From Terriglobus sp. (GTDB taxonomy: Bacteria; Acidobacteriota; Terriglobia; Terriglobales; Acidobacteriaceae): a stretch of 14,360 nt of DNA. This document shows, in pieces, positions 1-7,236 of this stretch. A model generated the notes under the pieces. The model saw nothing but the letters and a program-made list of their open reading frames with translations, made no database searches and was not told the DNA's origin. Each line of letters opens with the position of its first letter. The first letter of the stretch is position 1. The stretch spans positions 1 to 14,360 of the forward strand of contig JAHFTZ010000012.1 of assembly GCA_023265355.1 (NCBI GenBank), read 5' to 3'. A program made the translations under genes and the position numbers.

Positions 1-102
1 TTTCTTCGCTGCTTTTTTGGCCGCCTTCTTCACTGCCTTTTTCGGAGCCGAGATCGCCCCGCTTCCGCTCTTGCCGCCGCCTACTGCCAAATCTTTTGCC
101 AT
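1..102 (-). CDS. Partial CDS with Lys/Ala-rich N-terminus, downstream of murF
   Basis: Only the first 34 codons lie in the window; the 3' part is cut off by the window edge. The frame starts at an ATG (102-100). A good ribosome-binding site, AAAGGAG, overlaps the murF stop codon, so the two genes are almost certainly cotranscribed and translated close together. The visible protein starts MAKDLAVGGGKSGSG and then becomes a run of Lys and Ala, KKAVKKAAKKAAKK, with no membrane segment yet. In many bacteria the gene after murF is mraY, but this basic tail is not a normal MraY start. It could be a cytosolic tail on a cell-division membrane protein, or a histone H1-like/AlgP-like basic protein. I cannot name it from 34 residues. 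Confidence 0.7.
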   Translation of the reverse strand, partial: MAKDLAVGGGKSGSGAISAPKKAVKKAAKKAAKK

Positions 103-120
103 GCCAAGTAGGATGCTCCT

Positions 121-1536
121 TTACCCCACCTCGCCGTCAACTGCAGCCTCTGCGAGCGAGGCCAGCGCCTTCTCCAAACGCACACCACGCGAGGCCTTCA
201 GAAGCACCACATCCCCCTCGCGCAGGTTCGCCTTCATCCACACACCGGCCTCTTCGGGAGTCTTTACGAACAAAGCCTCCGCTCCACTCATCTTCGCCAC
301 ACCGGCAAGACTCTCCGCAAATCCACGCACACCCACCACCACATCCACGCCGCGCTTCGCCATCTGCCGGCCGGAGGCCGCATGCAATTTGCCCGCGTCC
401 TGCCCCAGCTCCAACATCTCGCCTGCGATGACAATATGTCGGGCTCCCTCGATGGCCATCAGGGCATCGACCATCGCCTCCAATGCGCGCGGGTTCGAGT
501 TATACGAATCGTTGATCAGCCTCGCTCCATACCACTCGATCATTTCGCCGCGTTTGTCGCTGGGCACCACGCTGTCCAGCGCAAAGACACACTCGCCCAA
601 CGTCATCCCGCTCTCCAAACCCACGGCAATCGCCGCCAGCGCGTTGTAGACGTTATGCTCTCCCAGCAGGGCGATGCGTGCGCGCATCCTGTCCGCCACG
701 CGACCCTCGCGCGCCGTCACCTGCACGGCAAACTGCATCCCCTCCAGACCAACGTTCTTCACATCCACGCCGCGCACATCCGCAGTCTCACTCAGACCGA
801 ACATCCTCGCCTCGTGTCCCTCCCCAAAGGTCGAAACAAAGACATCATCGGCGTTCAGGAACGCCACTCCGTTCGCGGGAAGGGCATCCACGAGCTCTTT
901 CTTTGCCTTCGCAATGCCCTCAATCCCATCCGCGAAGAACTCAAGATGCACTGCCGCCACGTTGCTCACAACGGCCCACTCCGGCTCTGCGATCTTCGCC
1001 AGAGCAGCGATCTCCCCGGCGTGATTCATGCCCATCTCGATCACGGCCACCTGGTGCTCTTTTTCCAGGCGCAAAAGCTGCAGAGGCACGCCGAAGTGGT
1101 TGTTCAGATTGCCAGCGGACTTCAGTACCTTGAACTTCGCCGACAGGACCGCCGCCACGCACTCCTTCGTCGTCGTCTTGCCCGCTGAGCCCGTTATGCC
1201 GATCACACGCCCGCCCCAGCTTCTCCGCACCTCGCGCGCCAGCTTCTGCAGCGCGCTCAAAACGCAATCCTCGCCATCGGGAACGCGCAGCAGCTTGCAG
1301 GGATCTACTTCCGCAGGGACGACCCACCGCATACTGACCACCGCCGCCACCGCTCCAGCCTCCAGCGCCGTCTGCACAAACTCGTGCCCGTCAAAACGTT
1401 CGCCCATCACGGCAAAAAACAACTCACCCGCACCCACCGTCCGCGAATCGATCGAATACCCCACCACTTCGTCGGCGGAAACGAACTCGCCCTCTGCATG
1501 GATCCAATCCGCTACCTGCCCCAACGTCAGCTTCAT
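121..1536 (-). CDS. murF: UDP-N-acetylmuramoyl-tripeptide--D-alanyl-D-alanine ligase (MurF)
   Basis: Cytoplasmic ligase that uses ATP to add D-Ala-D-Ala to the UDP-MurNAc-tripeptide, the last soluble step before the lipid stage of peptidoglycan synthesis. The 471-residue length suits the family. Visible hallmarks are the ATP-binding loop GITGSAGKTTTKE (about residues 113-125), GNLNNHFGVP (142-151), EMGMNHAGEI (about 167-176), LLGEHNVYNA of the central domain (about 290-299) and NDSYNSNP in the C-terminal domain (about 342-349). The open frame extends 23 codons upstream, but I chose the ATG at 1536 because GGAGG sits just ahead of it and family proteins start near this point. It heads its transcription unit: the usual neighbour murE is not upstream, where a divergent gene lies instead. 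Identification is firm. Confidence 0.96.
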   Translation of the reverse strand: MKLTLGQVADWIHAEGEFVSADEVVGYSIDSRTVGAGELFFAVMGERFDGHEFVQTALEAGAVAAVVSMRWVVPAEVDPCKLLRVPDGEDCVLSALQKLAREVRRSWGGRVIGITGSAGKTTTKECVAAVLSAKFKVLKSAGNLNNHFGVPLQLLRLEKEHQVAVIEMGMNHAGEIAALAKIAEPEWAVVSNVAAVHLEFFADGIEGIAKAKKELVDALPANGVAFLNADDVFVSTFGEGHEARMFGLSETADVRGVDVKNVGLEGMQFAVQVTAREGRVADRMRARIALLGEHNVYNALAAIAVGLESGMTLGECVFALDSVVPSDKRGEMIEWYGARLINDSYNSNPRALEAMVDALMAIEGARHIVIAGEMLELGQDAGKLHAASGRQMAKRGVDVVVGVRGFAESLAGVAKMSGAEALFVKTPEEAGVWMKANLREGDVVLLKASRGVRLEKALASLAEAAVDGEVG

Positions 1537-1557
1537 CGCACCCTCCTGGCCAACCCA

Positions 1558-1564
1558 TAGAATA
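1558..1564. promoter_or_regulatory. Shared -10 element of divergent murF and thiF/moeB-like promoters
   Basis: The 52-base gap between murF and the divergent E1-like gene contains TAGAATA. On the plus strand TAGAAT (1558-1563) works as a -10 hexamer, with a transcript start expected near 1570 and a ribosome-binding site (AGAAAGG) before the TTG start. On the minus strand the same bases read TATTCT (1564-1559), placing a start near 1552, just ahead of the murF GGAGG. No convincing -35 hexamer is seen on either side. Assignment is by position and hexamer match only. Confidence 0.45.
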
Positions 1565-1588
1565 GACACAGCGCAGAAAGGCCGTCCG

Positions 1589-2641
1589 TTGATCCCAGAA
1601 AACAAAATCGATCCCGCCGACCGCTACTCGCGCCAGACCCTCTTCTCCCCCATCGGCCCTACAGGCCAGCAGAGACTCCGGAACGCCCACGCAGCCGTCA
1701 TCGGCGTCGGTGCCACCGGTGCCGCCGCCGCATCGCTCCTCGCTCGCGCAGGCGCCGGAACGCTGACGCTCATCGATCGCGACTTCGTAGAGCCCTCCAA
1801 CCTCCAGCGCCAGGTCCTCTTCACGGAAGCCGACGCCCTGGAATCTCTTCCCAAGGCCGAAGCCGCCCGCCGCCGCATCGCCGACTTCAACTCGGAGGTC
1901 ACGGTCCACGCGCACATCGCCGACCTCACCCCCGCGAATATCCACGCCCTGCTCGGCGACTCAGAGATCCTCCTCGACGCCACGGACAACTTCGAAACCC
2001 GCTACCTTCTCAACGACTACGCCGTGCAGCAGAAGAAGCCATGGATCTACACCGCCGCCATCGGCTCCTACGCCGCCACGATGAACATCCTGCCCGCCGA
2101 TTTCGGCGAGACGAAACGCACAGCCTGCCTGGCCTGCATCTTCCCCGCCCCTCCGACGGGCGTCGTGGAGACCTGCGACACCGCGGGAATCCTCAACACC
2201 GCCGTCAATCTGGCCGCCTCGCTCGCCGTCACCGAAGCCCTCAAGCTGCTTACAGGGAATGCCTCAGCCCTTCGGCGCACTTTGTTCTCTCTCGATCTCT
2301 GGACGGGGGACCACTCCGAGATCCGCACCGGCGCACCGCGCGCCGACTGCGAGACCTGCGGGCACCATCGCTTTCCCCATCTCGAAGGCGCAGGCCGCCC
2401 TCAGATCACACTCTGCGGACGCAACTCCGTTCAAATTCACGAGCCCAACCGGCCTGTCGATCTCAAGGACCTTGCCGCACGCCTCTCTGTGCATGGTTCT
2501 GTCCGCTTCAACCAGATGCTGCTTCGCTTTGAACGTGCTCCACACACGCTCACCGTCTTCGCAGACGGTCGAGCCCTGATTCAGGGCACTACCGACGTCG
2601 CCGTCGCAAGGTCCCTTTATGCCCGATTCATCGGCTCATAA
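1589..2641 (+). CDS. ThiF/MoeB/HesA family E1-like adenylyltransferase
   Basis: E1-like enzyme that adenylates the C-terminal glycine of a ubiquitin-like sulfur carrier (ThiS or MoaD) for thiamine or molybdopterin synthesis. Features in the 350-residue protein: nucleotide-binding loop GVGATG (39-44), acidic strand end LIDRD (61-65), SNLQRQ (70-75) with the conserved Arg, a Lys in LPKAEA (89), and ATDN with the catalytic-type Asp (133). Two Cys pairs for structural zinc are present (Cys180/183 and Cys254/257), with a Cys in ETCDTAG (196) at the position of the thioester-type Cys. The C-terminal segment (about 280-350) ends in ADGRALIQGTTD, as in Bacillus-type MoeB/ThiF. No ATG fits the N-terminus. 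TTG at 1589 with AGAAAGG seven bases upstream gives a family-like start. No rhodanese domain is fused. Sequence alone does not decide ThiF against MoeB. Confidence 0.92.
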   Translation: MIPENKIDPADRYSRQTLFSPIGPTGQQRLRNAHAAVIGVGATGAAAASLLARAGAGTLTLIDRDFVEPSNLQRQVLFTEADALESLPKAEAARRRIADFNSEVTVHAHIADLTPANIHALLGDSEILLDATDNFETRYLLNDYAVQQKKPWIYTAAIGSYAATMNILPADFGETKRTACLACIFPAPPTGVVETCDTAGILNTAVNLAASLAVTEALKLLTGNASALRRTLFSLDLWTGDHSEIRTGAPRADCETCGHHRFPHLEGAGRPQITLCGRNSVQIHEPNRPVDLKDLAARLSVHGSVRFNQMLLRFERAPHTLTVFADGRALIQGTTDVAVARSLYARFIGS

Positions 2642-2740
2642 CTCCTCTGTGGCGTAAATAGGCAACCTTCTGGCACAACAATCCCTTCCAACTCATCAAA
2701 CGAAGCTCCGTTGCGGGTGAACGCGGTCGCCCCGTTGATT

Positions 2741-2820
2741 TATCCTAAAAATGCGTGGGCTTTGTTCAACAAACAGGAAGCGAAGATCTCTGATCGGAGA
2801 TCTTCAGGACTGAGAAGCGC
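2741..2820 (+). promoter_or_regulatory. Putative promoter and structured leader of the ECF sigma operon
   Basis: A -10-like TATCCT lies at 2741-2746, which would start a transcript near 2752 with a leader of about 70 bases. The leader contains a short palindrome, TTTGTTCAACAAA (2761-2773). It also holds a perfect 9-bp inverted repeat, GAAGATCTC / GAGATCTTC (2782-2790 and 2797-2805), with a 6-base loop, ending 15 bases before the sigma ATG. There is no T-run after it, so it is not a terminator. It could be an RNA hairpin controlling translation or a protein-binding site. No good -35 was found. Confidence 0.4.
2751..2813 (+). CDS. Possible 20-codon leader peptide ahead of the sigma factor
   Basis: A short frame opens with ATG at 2751, four bases after the -10-like TATCCT, and stops at TGA 2811-2813, seven bases before the sigma ATG. 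It encodes a basic 20-residue peptide containing RKRR. The 9-bp hairpin of the leader lies inside it, so its translation would melt the hairpin. There is no Shine-Dalgarno site and the frame is short enough to be chance. Listed as a possibility only. Confidence 0.2.
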   Translation: MRGLCSTNRKRRSLIGDLQD

Positions 2821-3474
2821 ATGCAGGTGCAAGTTCAAGGAATGACCACAACCAACGCAACGCCCGGCTTGTTTAAGCGGAACCCTCCCATCGCGGGCGA
2901 AGCAGAAGCGATCGAGAAAGCAAAGAACGGCGACGCCGACGCTTTCTCCAAGCTCTATGCCCTGCATAAGCGCCGTGTCTACACGCTTTGCCTGCGTATG
3001 CTCGGCAACGTCTCTGAAGCCGAAGACATGACCCAGGAGGCCTTCCTCCATCTCTATCGCAAGCTTGGCAGTTTCCGTGGAGAAAGCGCCTTTTCTACCT
3101 GGCTGCATCGCCTCACGGTGAACTTGGTTCTCATGCACCTGCGAAAGAAAGGCCTACAGCTCGTCTCGCTCGAAGAGACGATCAATCCCTCCGAGGAAGA
3201 CGCTCCCAAGCGTGATTTCGGCAGCCGCGATCCTCATCTCTCCGGATCCGTGGACCGTGTCGCACTGGAACGTGCCGTAGCGACCCTGCCTCCCGGATAT
3301 CGCCTTGTCTTCGTCCTGCACGATGTCGAAGGTTTTGAGCATAACGAAATCGCGGGCATGCTGGAATGCTCCACCGGAAATAGCAAATCACAGTTGCACA
3401 AGGCACGGCTGAAGCTCCGCGAAATCCTTCGCCAGAACGAGCAGGCCATGCCAAAGCAGGAGGCCGCGAAGTGA
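2821..3474 (+). CDS. ECF (RpoE-like) RNA polymerase sigma factor
   Basis: Extracytoplasmic-function sigma-70 factor that redirects RNA polymerase to a stress or envelope regulon. In the 217-residue protein, region 2 spans about 38-110, including DAFSKLYALHKRRVY, the EAEDMTQEAFLHLYR core-binding part and FSTWLHRLTVN for -10 recognition. Region 4 spans about 147-205, with the helix-turn-helix GFEHNEIAGMLECSTGNSKSQ and the LHKARLKLRE tail. There is no region 3, as expected for ECF factors. A linker rich in Glu/Asp (about 117-146) separates the domains. I kept ATG 2821; ATG 2842 is possible, but its AAGGA touches the start codon. The stop codon overlaps the GTG of the next gene, typical of a sigma factor with its regulator. 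Confidence 0.93.
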   Translation: MQVQVQGMTTTNATPGLFKRNPPIAGEAEAIEKAKNGDADAFSKLYALHKRRVYTLCLRMLGNVSEAEDMTQEAFLHLYRKLGSFRGESAFSTWLHRLTVNLVLMHLRKKGLQLVSLEETINPSEEDAPKRDFGSRDPHLSGSVDRVALERAVATLPPGYRLVFVLHDVEGFEHNEIAGMLECSTGNSKSQLHKARLKLREILRQNEQAMPKQEAAK

Positions 3475-3749
3475 CCGAAAACGTTGAACTCAATATGACC
3501 TCCGAGGAGTTTCTCAACCAGCTTCCCGAGCTGTTTGCCAAGTCTTCTGATTCACGCATCTCCGAAGATCCGCGCTATGCCCGTATCCTGCGTGAAAATC
3601 CAACCTGCGCCGAACTGGTTCGCGATCTCGAGTACATCGCAGAACAGGCTCGCATGCTGCTGGAACCCGAGAACGAGATCGAGCCTTCCCCAGAACTCTG
3701 GAGCAAAATTCAGAACTCTCTTGAAACCGACAAGAACAAACTCGACTAG
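3471..3749 (+). CDS. Small acidic protein coupled to the ECF sigma factor, candidate anti-sigma
   Basis: A 92-residue soluble, acidic, mostly helical protein that starts at GTG 3471, overlapping the sigma factor stop by four bases (GTGA). Translational coupling and a shared terminator make it a likely partner of the sigma factor. It lacks the HxxxCxxC zinc motif of ZAS-type anti-sigma factors: the only Cys is at residue 46 (NPTCAELVRDLEY). It has no membrane segment. Visible parts are an N-terminal helix (about 10-24), a central helical hairpin (about 33-64) and a C-terminal PSPELWSKIQNSLE helix (about 72-85). I do not recognise a named family. Anti-sigma or co-regulator is inference from position alone. 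Confidence 0.8.
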   Translation: MTENVELNMTSEEFLNQLPELFAKSSDSRISEDPRYARILRENPTCAELVRDLEYIAEQARMLLEPENEIEPSPELWSKIQNSLETDKNKLD

Positions 3750-3767
3750 TTCTTTACAAAACGATGC

Positions 3768-3798
3768 AAAGCCCCACTCCAGCGAGTGGGGCTTTTTT
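3768..3798 (+). terminator. Intrinsic terminator of the sigma operon
   Basis: Perfect 12-bp stem, AAAGCCCCACTC (3768-3779) pairing with GAGTGGGGCTTT (3784-3795), with a CAGC loop and a run of six T (3793-3798). It starts 19 bases after the stop codon of the small sigma-coupled gene and closes that unit. Confidence 0.95.
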
Positions 3799-3886
3799 CT
3801 TTATCATCCCCTTGCAACCCCCAAAGCAATGGGCGTACTCTCGTTTTCAGAATGATCCGCAGCTTCCAGCCCGCCTGCTTTAGCTG

Positions 3887-3909
3887 CCGCTACTGGTATC
3901 CAGTAGCGG
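3887..3909. repeat. 10-bp inverted repeat with 3-base loop
   Basis: CCGCTACTGG (3887-3896) and CCAGTAGCGG (3900-3909) are exact reverse complements separated by TAT. No T-run follows on the plus strand, so it is not a classical terminator. It lies in the 293-base stretch between the sigma operon and aroK, which otherwise holds only the terminator and a second hairpin. It could be an operator, an RNA structure or a REP-like element. Confidence 0.6.
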
Positions 3910-3967
3910 TTCGCGCGGGATCTGCCCGGAATCCTCTCTAATCCAGAGATGAATCTCAGAATCCTCC

Positions 3968-4000
3968 GAGCCGCGATTCCCACAGGGAACGCGGCTCTTT
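3968..4000 (+). repeat. GC-rich hairpin upstream of aroK
   Basis: GAGCCGCG (3968-3975) pairs with CGCGGCTC (3990-3997), and TTCCC (3977-3981) with GGGAA (3985-3989), leaving one bulged A (3976) and an ACA loop. A broken pyrimidine run follows (TTTCCTTTGCTCTTC). It ends 46 bases before the aroK start. It may be an imperfect terminator, an attenuator in the aroK leader or a transcript-end structure. The T-tract is too interrupted to call it a terminator. Confidence 0.5.
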
Positions 4001-4042
4001 CCTTTGCTCTTCAAAATTTCTGCAACAGATCCGGAGAATCGC

Positions 4043-4618
4043 ATGGCCACCACAAGCGTTCCGTTACCATTAACTCCAGTGCCTCACTCTCTTCCATCGC
4101 AGCTCAAACGCATCGTCCTCACTGGCTTTATGGGAGCGGGCAAAACGACCGTAGGCCGACGCCTCGCCGCCGCGCTCCACTGGGAGTTTCTGGATGTGGA
4201 TGCGCTCCTCGAAGAGCGGCACGGTTCCACCGTCGCTGACCTCTTCAACACCCATGGCGAGGAGGGATTTCGCCGCTTCGAATCGCACGCCATCGCGCAC
4301 GCCCTGGGCTATCGCAATACGGTGATCGCCTTGGGCGGCGGAGCTCCGGAGATCCTTACCAACCGCCTCCTCCTGGAGCAGACCCCGGCCACCGCCGTGA
4401 TCTTCCTCAACGCAGGCTTCTCTACCCTCTTCGACCGCTGCATGCTCCAACCGGACGCTGCCGTCCGCCCGAATCTTGCCGACCCAGTCGCCGCAGAGGC
4501 CCGCTTCCACGCGCGTCTGCCTCTGTACCGCCGCATCGCACGGATTACCGTGGCCACAGAAGGAAAGACGCCCGACGAAACCGTCGCCAACATTCAGGAA
4601 CATTTACAGAAGCTATAG
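4043..4618 (+). CDS. aroK: Shikimate kinase (AroK)
   Basis: Cytoplasmic P-loop kinase that phosphorylates shikimate at the 3-hydroxyl with ATP, the fifth step of the chorismate pathway to aromatic amino acids. The 191-residue protein shows Walker A GFMGAGKTT (28-36), the shikimate-binding Asp in FLDVD (49-53), GEEGFRRFE (72-80) with its conserved Arg and Glu, LGGGAPE (97-103), the lid Arg in VRPNL (141-145) and the RLPLY segment (158-162). A tail of about 20 Pro/Ser/Thr-rich residues precedes the usual start. I chose ATG 4043 because GGAG lies six bases upstream; an in-frame TTG at 4004 has no such site. The AI-2E permease gene follows 66 bases later on the same strand. Confidence 0.95.
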   Translation: MATTSVPLPLTPVPHSLPSQLKRIVLTGFMGAGKTTVGRRLAAALHWEFLDVDALLEERHGSTVADLFNTHGEEGFRRFESHAIAHALGYRNTVIALGGGAPEILTNRLLLEQTPATAVIFLNAGFSTLFDRCMLQPDAAVRPNLADPVAAEARFHARLPLYRRIARITVATEGKTPDETVANIQEHLQKL

Positions 4619-4684
4619 ATTTACGGGATCTCACCGAACCCGAAAGCAAGAGCCCGCATCTCACGGACAAAGCCTCTCAGGAGA

Positions 4685-5749
4685 ATGACGCTGCCACTTC
4701 CAGAAACCAAAGCCGCACGTGTGCGAGAGGTCCGCGGATACATTGTTTTCACGCTTGCCCTGCTGATTCTTGTCTACGCCGGTTGGCATCTTCTCCGGGT
4801 GCTTGAAATTGTCTATGTCGCGGCCCTTTTCGCCGTGGTCCTCTCCCCCGTGGTGGCGAAGATCACCACCTGGAAGATCCGTGGCTGGCACCCGTCGCGT
4901 CCGATCGCCGTCATTGTTCTGCTCGTAGCGATCTTCGGCGCTCTGTTCCTGTTCTTCCGTCTCGGTCTTCCACCCGTCATGCGGGATCTGAAGGAGTTTG
5001 CGACCGATCTGCCCGCGCGCATTCCCGTTCTGCTGGCGCGGATCAAGAACATGCCTCTCGCGGGTAAGTTGGGTATTGAAAATATCACCACGCGCGTGGA
5101 GACTGCAGCATCCGCCACCGCCACCTATATCGTGTCTTCCCTCCCCCTGTGGGCAGAACACCTCTTCGATATCGTCACCACGATCATCCTCACGGTCTAC
5201 TTCATTCTCGAAGGCGACCAGGTCTATCAATACTTTCTCTCTACGCTGCACGCAGCCTTCCGTCGCCGCATGGATGGGATGTTCCGCGTAGCGGAGGAAC
5301 GTGTCTCCCGCTGGTTGATCGGACAGCTCATCCTGATGGGAATCCAGGGGGCGTACAGCCTGATCGTCTTCGGCACGCTCCACATACGTTACTTCGTTCT
5401 GCTTGGCATTCTCATGGGCATCACGAACATCATTCCTATCGCAGGAAATCTGGTCACCATCGTGATCGTCTTCGGTGTTGCGGCAGCAGACTCATGGCCA
5501 CACGCCTTCCTGGCTCTCATCTTCTACGCGGCCTACACCCAGTTCGAAAATGCCTGGCTTACCCCGCGCATTATGAAACAGAGTGTCGATCTGATGGGTA
5601 TCGCGGTCCTGATCGCTCTCCTTGTAGGCTCCACACTCGCTGGTATCGTCGGTGCTCTGGTCGCCGTTCCCTCCGCCGCCCTGATCGCCGTCTTTGCGGA
5701 CGAGTTCCTGGTGCAGAAAGAAGCCCTTCCCGGCGCACCCAAGATCTGA
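4685..5749 (+). CDS. AI-2E family transporter (PerM/YdiK-like permease)
   Basis: Polytopic inner-membrane protein of the AI-2E exporter family (UPF0118/PerM), whose members include autoinducer-2 exporters and Na+/H+ antiporters; the substrate here is unknown. The 354 residues show paired N-terminal membrane segments (about 18-60), a third (about 73-95), a central amphipathic soluble part (about 100-150), a segment at 155-178, and a C-terminal block of membrane segments (about 208-340). Family signatures are NIIPIAGN (248-255) and the ENAWLTPRIM stretch (288-297). AGGAG almost touches the ATG at 4685. A GTG 12 codons in is an alternative start, so the first residues are uncertain. Likely cotranscribed with aroK; no functional link is evident. 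Confidence 0.9.
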   Translation: MTLPLPETKAARVREVRGYIVFTLALLILVYAGWHLLRVLEIVYVAALFAVVLSPVVAKITTWKIRGWHPSRPIAVIVLLVAIFGALFLFFRLGLPPVMRDLKEFATDLPARIPVLLARIKNMPLAGKLGIENITTRVETAASATATYIVSSLPLWAEHLFDIVTTIILTVYFILEGDQVYQYFLSTLHAAFRRRMDGMFRVAEERVSRWLIGQLILMGIQGAYSLIVFGTLHIRYFVLLGILMGITNIIPIAGNLVTIVIVFGVAAADSWPHAFLALIFYAAYTQFENAWLTPRIMKQSVDLMGIAVLIALLVGSTLAGIVGALVAVPSAALIAVFADEFLVQKEALPGAPKI

Positions 5750-5751
5750 AA

Positions 5752-5777
5752 AAGGCGAAGCAAGGGTGCTTCGCCTT
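5752..5777. terminator. Bidirectional terminator between convergent units
   Basis: AAGGCGAAGCA (5752-5762) and TGCTTCGCCTT (5767-5777) form an 11-bp stem with an AGGG loop, two bases after the AI-2E transporter stop. On the minus strand the stem runs into five T, so it can end the FAD-monooxygenase unit. On the plus strand the tail is CTTCTTC-like and weaker. It is the only candidate ending both units. Confidence 0.85.
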
Positions 5778-5812
5778 CTTCATCGTGGTTCCCTTCTGCC
5801 GGAGAGATGCGT

Positions 5813-7183
5813 CTAGACCGTCGCCGTCTGTTCTTCCAGCTTGCGTACCACTTCAGGGTCTTCGAGCACGCTCATTGGCTTCAGAAGATGCCTGACTTCG
5901 GCGAGTAACTGACAGACGTGCGCGTCGCGGCTTGCGAGAAGATCGAGAGCGCCCAGCGATTCGAGCTTTTTTTGCAGATCTTTCGGACGCACACCACGGG
6001 TTTGGGGATAGATGAAGTCCGGGACCGCAGAGATACCCCACGGGGCTATCAGCAGGTCTTCTGCTTTCGTCAGAAACTCCCGCGTCAGCTTGGCCAGCGA
6101 ACTCTTCCCAGCTCCATGCTTGCTGAGCAGGCTAAGTAGAAGGCTCGCCTCCTGACAGGCCAAAGTTATCCCCTGGCCATAAATTGGATTGAGCAGGCAA
6201 AGTGCATCTCCTATGGGCAGAAGTCCGCAGGGAGAGCGATCAAGCTTTCCGAAGTGCCTCCACTTGCTCTCGGGAAAAGAGTAGCGAGCCACTTCGCTCA
6301 GGCGCTCCGCCCCTTGAAGCGCATTGTGAATCGTGGGCGTCCTCAACTCCCGCGCATAACGCAGGAAAGCATCGCCGTCCGCTGGCGGAGCATCCTCTCC
6401 ACGACCAACCAGAAGCAGCTGAAAGTAGCCACCCTCCACGGCGAGCAGATATCCGAAACGCACTTCTTCCGGCGCCTTTGGAAAGGTCACGATCACTTTG
6501 AAGTCTCCGGTCGCTCCGGGCGCCAACCGGTAGAGCGCAGTCGCGTAGCGAATATCGATCCCCATCCTCGTCTCCATGGGAATCGGCCAGCCCGCAGACT
6601 TGAGGAACGCCAGCGTCAGCGCCCCGTGCCTGGAGGCGTCCACGACAACGTCCGCCGCAATCGTCTCTGGCTCATTCTCGGCGGTCTGGTATCGCACTCC
6701 CGTGACGGAGCTGCCATCCGGAGTTCCCAGAATTTTGAGAGCGATGGTCCCGTTGCGGAAAGTAACGTTCTTCAGCCGCTCCACACGTCGTCTGATCGTC
6801 AATTCGATCGCAGGACGGCTTAGCCCATAGGTAAGCCAATCCCACTCCTGCCGGGGAAAGGAATCGAGATGGGAAAACTCCAACAGGGCATCGCAACCGG
6901 GGTTGACCGGCAACGCTCCAGCCGCAATAAGATCCTGCTCGAAACCTGGAAACAGCTCCTGAAGAGCCTTCACGGCCCCGCCCAGAATTCCATGTGCCTG
7001 CCTGCCCTGAGGCACGCCGGAGCGCGGAACCGACTCCGACGGCAACTCATCGCGCTCCAGGAGGATGACTTCTTCAAAGTGATCGGCAAGCGCGCGGGCT
7101 GCGCACAGCCCGCTCACGCCCGCACCAATCACGACCGCCATCTTACCGATAGAGGACTCCTTCTTCATAGATCCATTCAACAT
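5813..7183 (-). CDS. FAD-dependent monooxygenase / epoxidase-like oxidoreductase
   Basis: Flavoprotein of the PHBH-like group A monooxygenase fold. From ATG 7183 (456 residues) it shows the Rossmann loop VIGAGVSG (about 19-26), ERDELP at the end of beta-2 (43-48), RSGVPQGRQAHGIL (54-67) and the second FAD motif GDALCLLNPIYGQG (325-338). The GVPQGR-x-H segment is typical of a subgroup that includes polyether epoxidases such as MonCI and Lsd18 and many uncharacterised actinobacterial oxidoreductases. The VVDAS motif continues as RHG where Gly-Arg-Gly is common. I chose ATG 7183 because AGAGG lies nine bases upstream; ATG 7237 overlaps the upstream stop as TGATG but lacks a ribosome-binding site. 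It follows an epoxide hydrolase gene, so an epoxidase role is plausible but unproven. Confidence 0.88.
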   Translation of the reverse strand: MLNGSMKKESSIGKMAVVIGAGVSGLCAARALADHFEEVILLERDELPSESVPRSGVPQGRQAHGILGGAVKALQELFPGFEQDLIAAGALPVNPGCDALLEFSHLDSFPRQEWDWLTYGLSRPAIELTIRRRVERLKNVTFRNGTIALKILGTPDGSSVTGVRYQTAENEPETIAADVVVDASRHGALTLAFLKSAGWPIPMETRMGIDIRYATALYRLAPGATGDFKVIVTFPKAPEEVRFGYLLAVEGGYFQLLLVGRGEDAPPADGDAFLRYARELRTPTIHNALQGAERLSEVARYSFPESKWRHFGKLDRSPCGLLPIGDALCLLNPIYGQGITLACQEASLLLSLLSKHGAGKSSLAKLTREFLTKAEDLLIAPWGISAVPDFIYPQTRGVRPKDLQKKLESLGALDLLASRDAHVCQLLAEVRHLLKPMSVLEDPEVVRKLEEQTATV

Positions 7184-7236
7184 CTCAATACACCTCTGCT
7201 CGTCTTCCGATCTTGTTTTGTGCTTCAGCGCATCCA

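Noticed and set aside
382..1188. Plus-strand open frame (268 codons) opposite murF
   Set aside because: His- and Arg-rich shadow of a fully convincing murF; no ribosome-binding site or domain.
2671..2685. TGGCAC as a possible sigma-54 promoter ahead of the sigma gene
   Set aside because: The -12 part (TTGC-like) is missing at the required distance; only the -24 half matches.
4004..4042. TTG start giving aroK 13 more residues
   Set aside because: No ribosome-binding site, overlaps the tail of the upstream hairpin region, while ATG 4043 has GGAG at good spacing.
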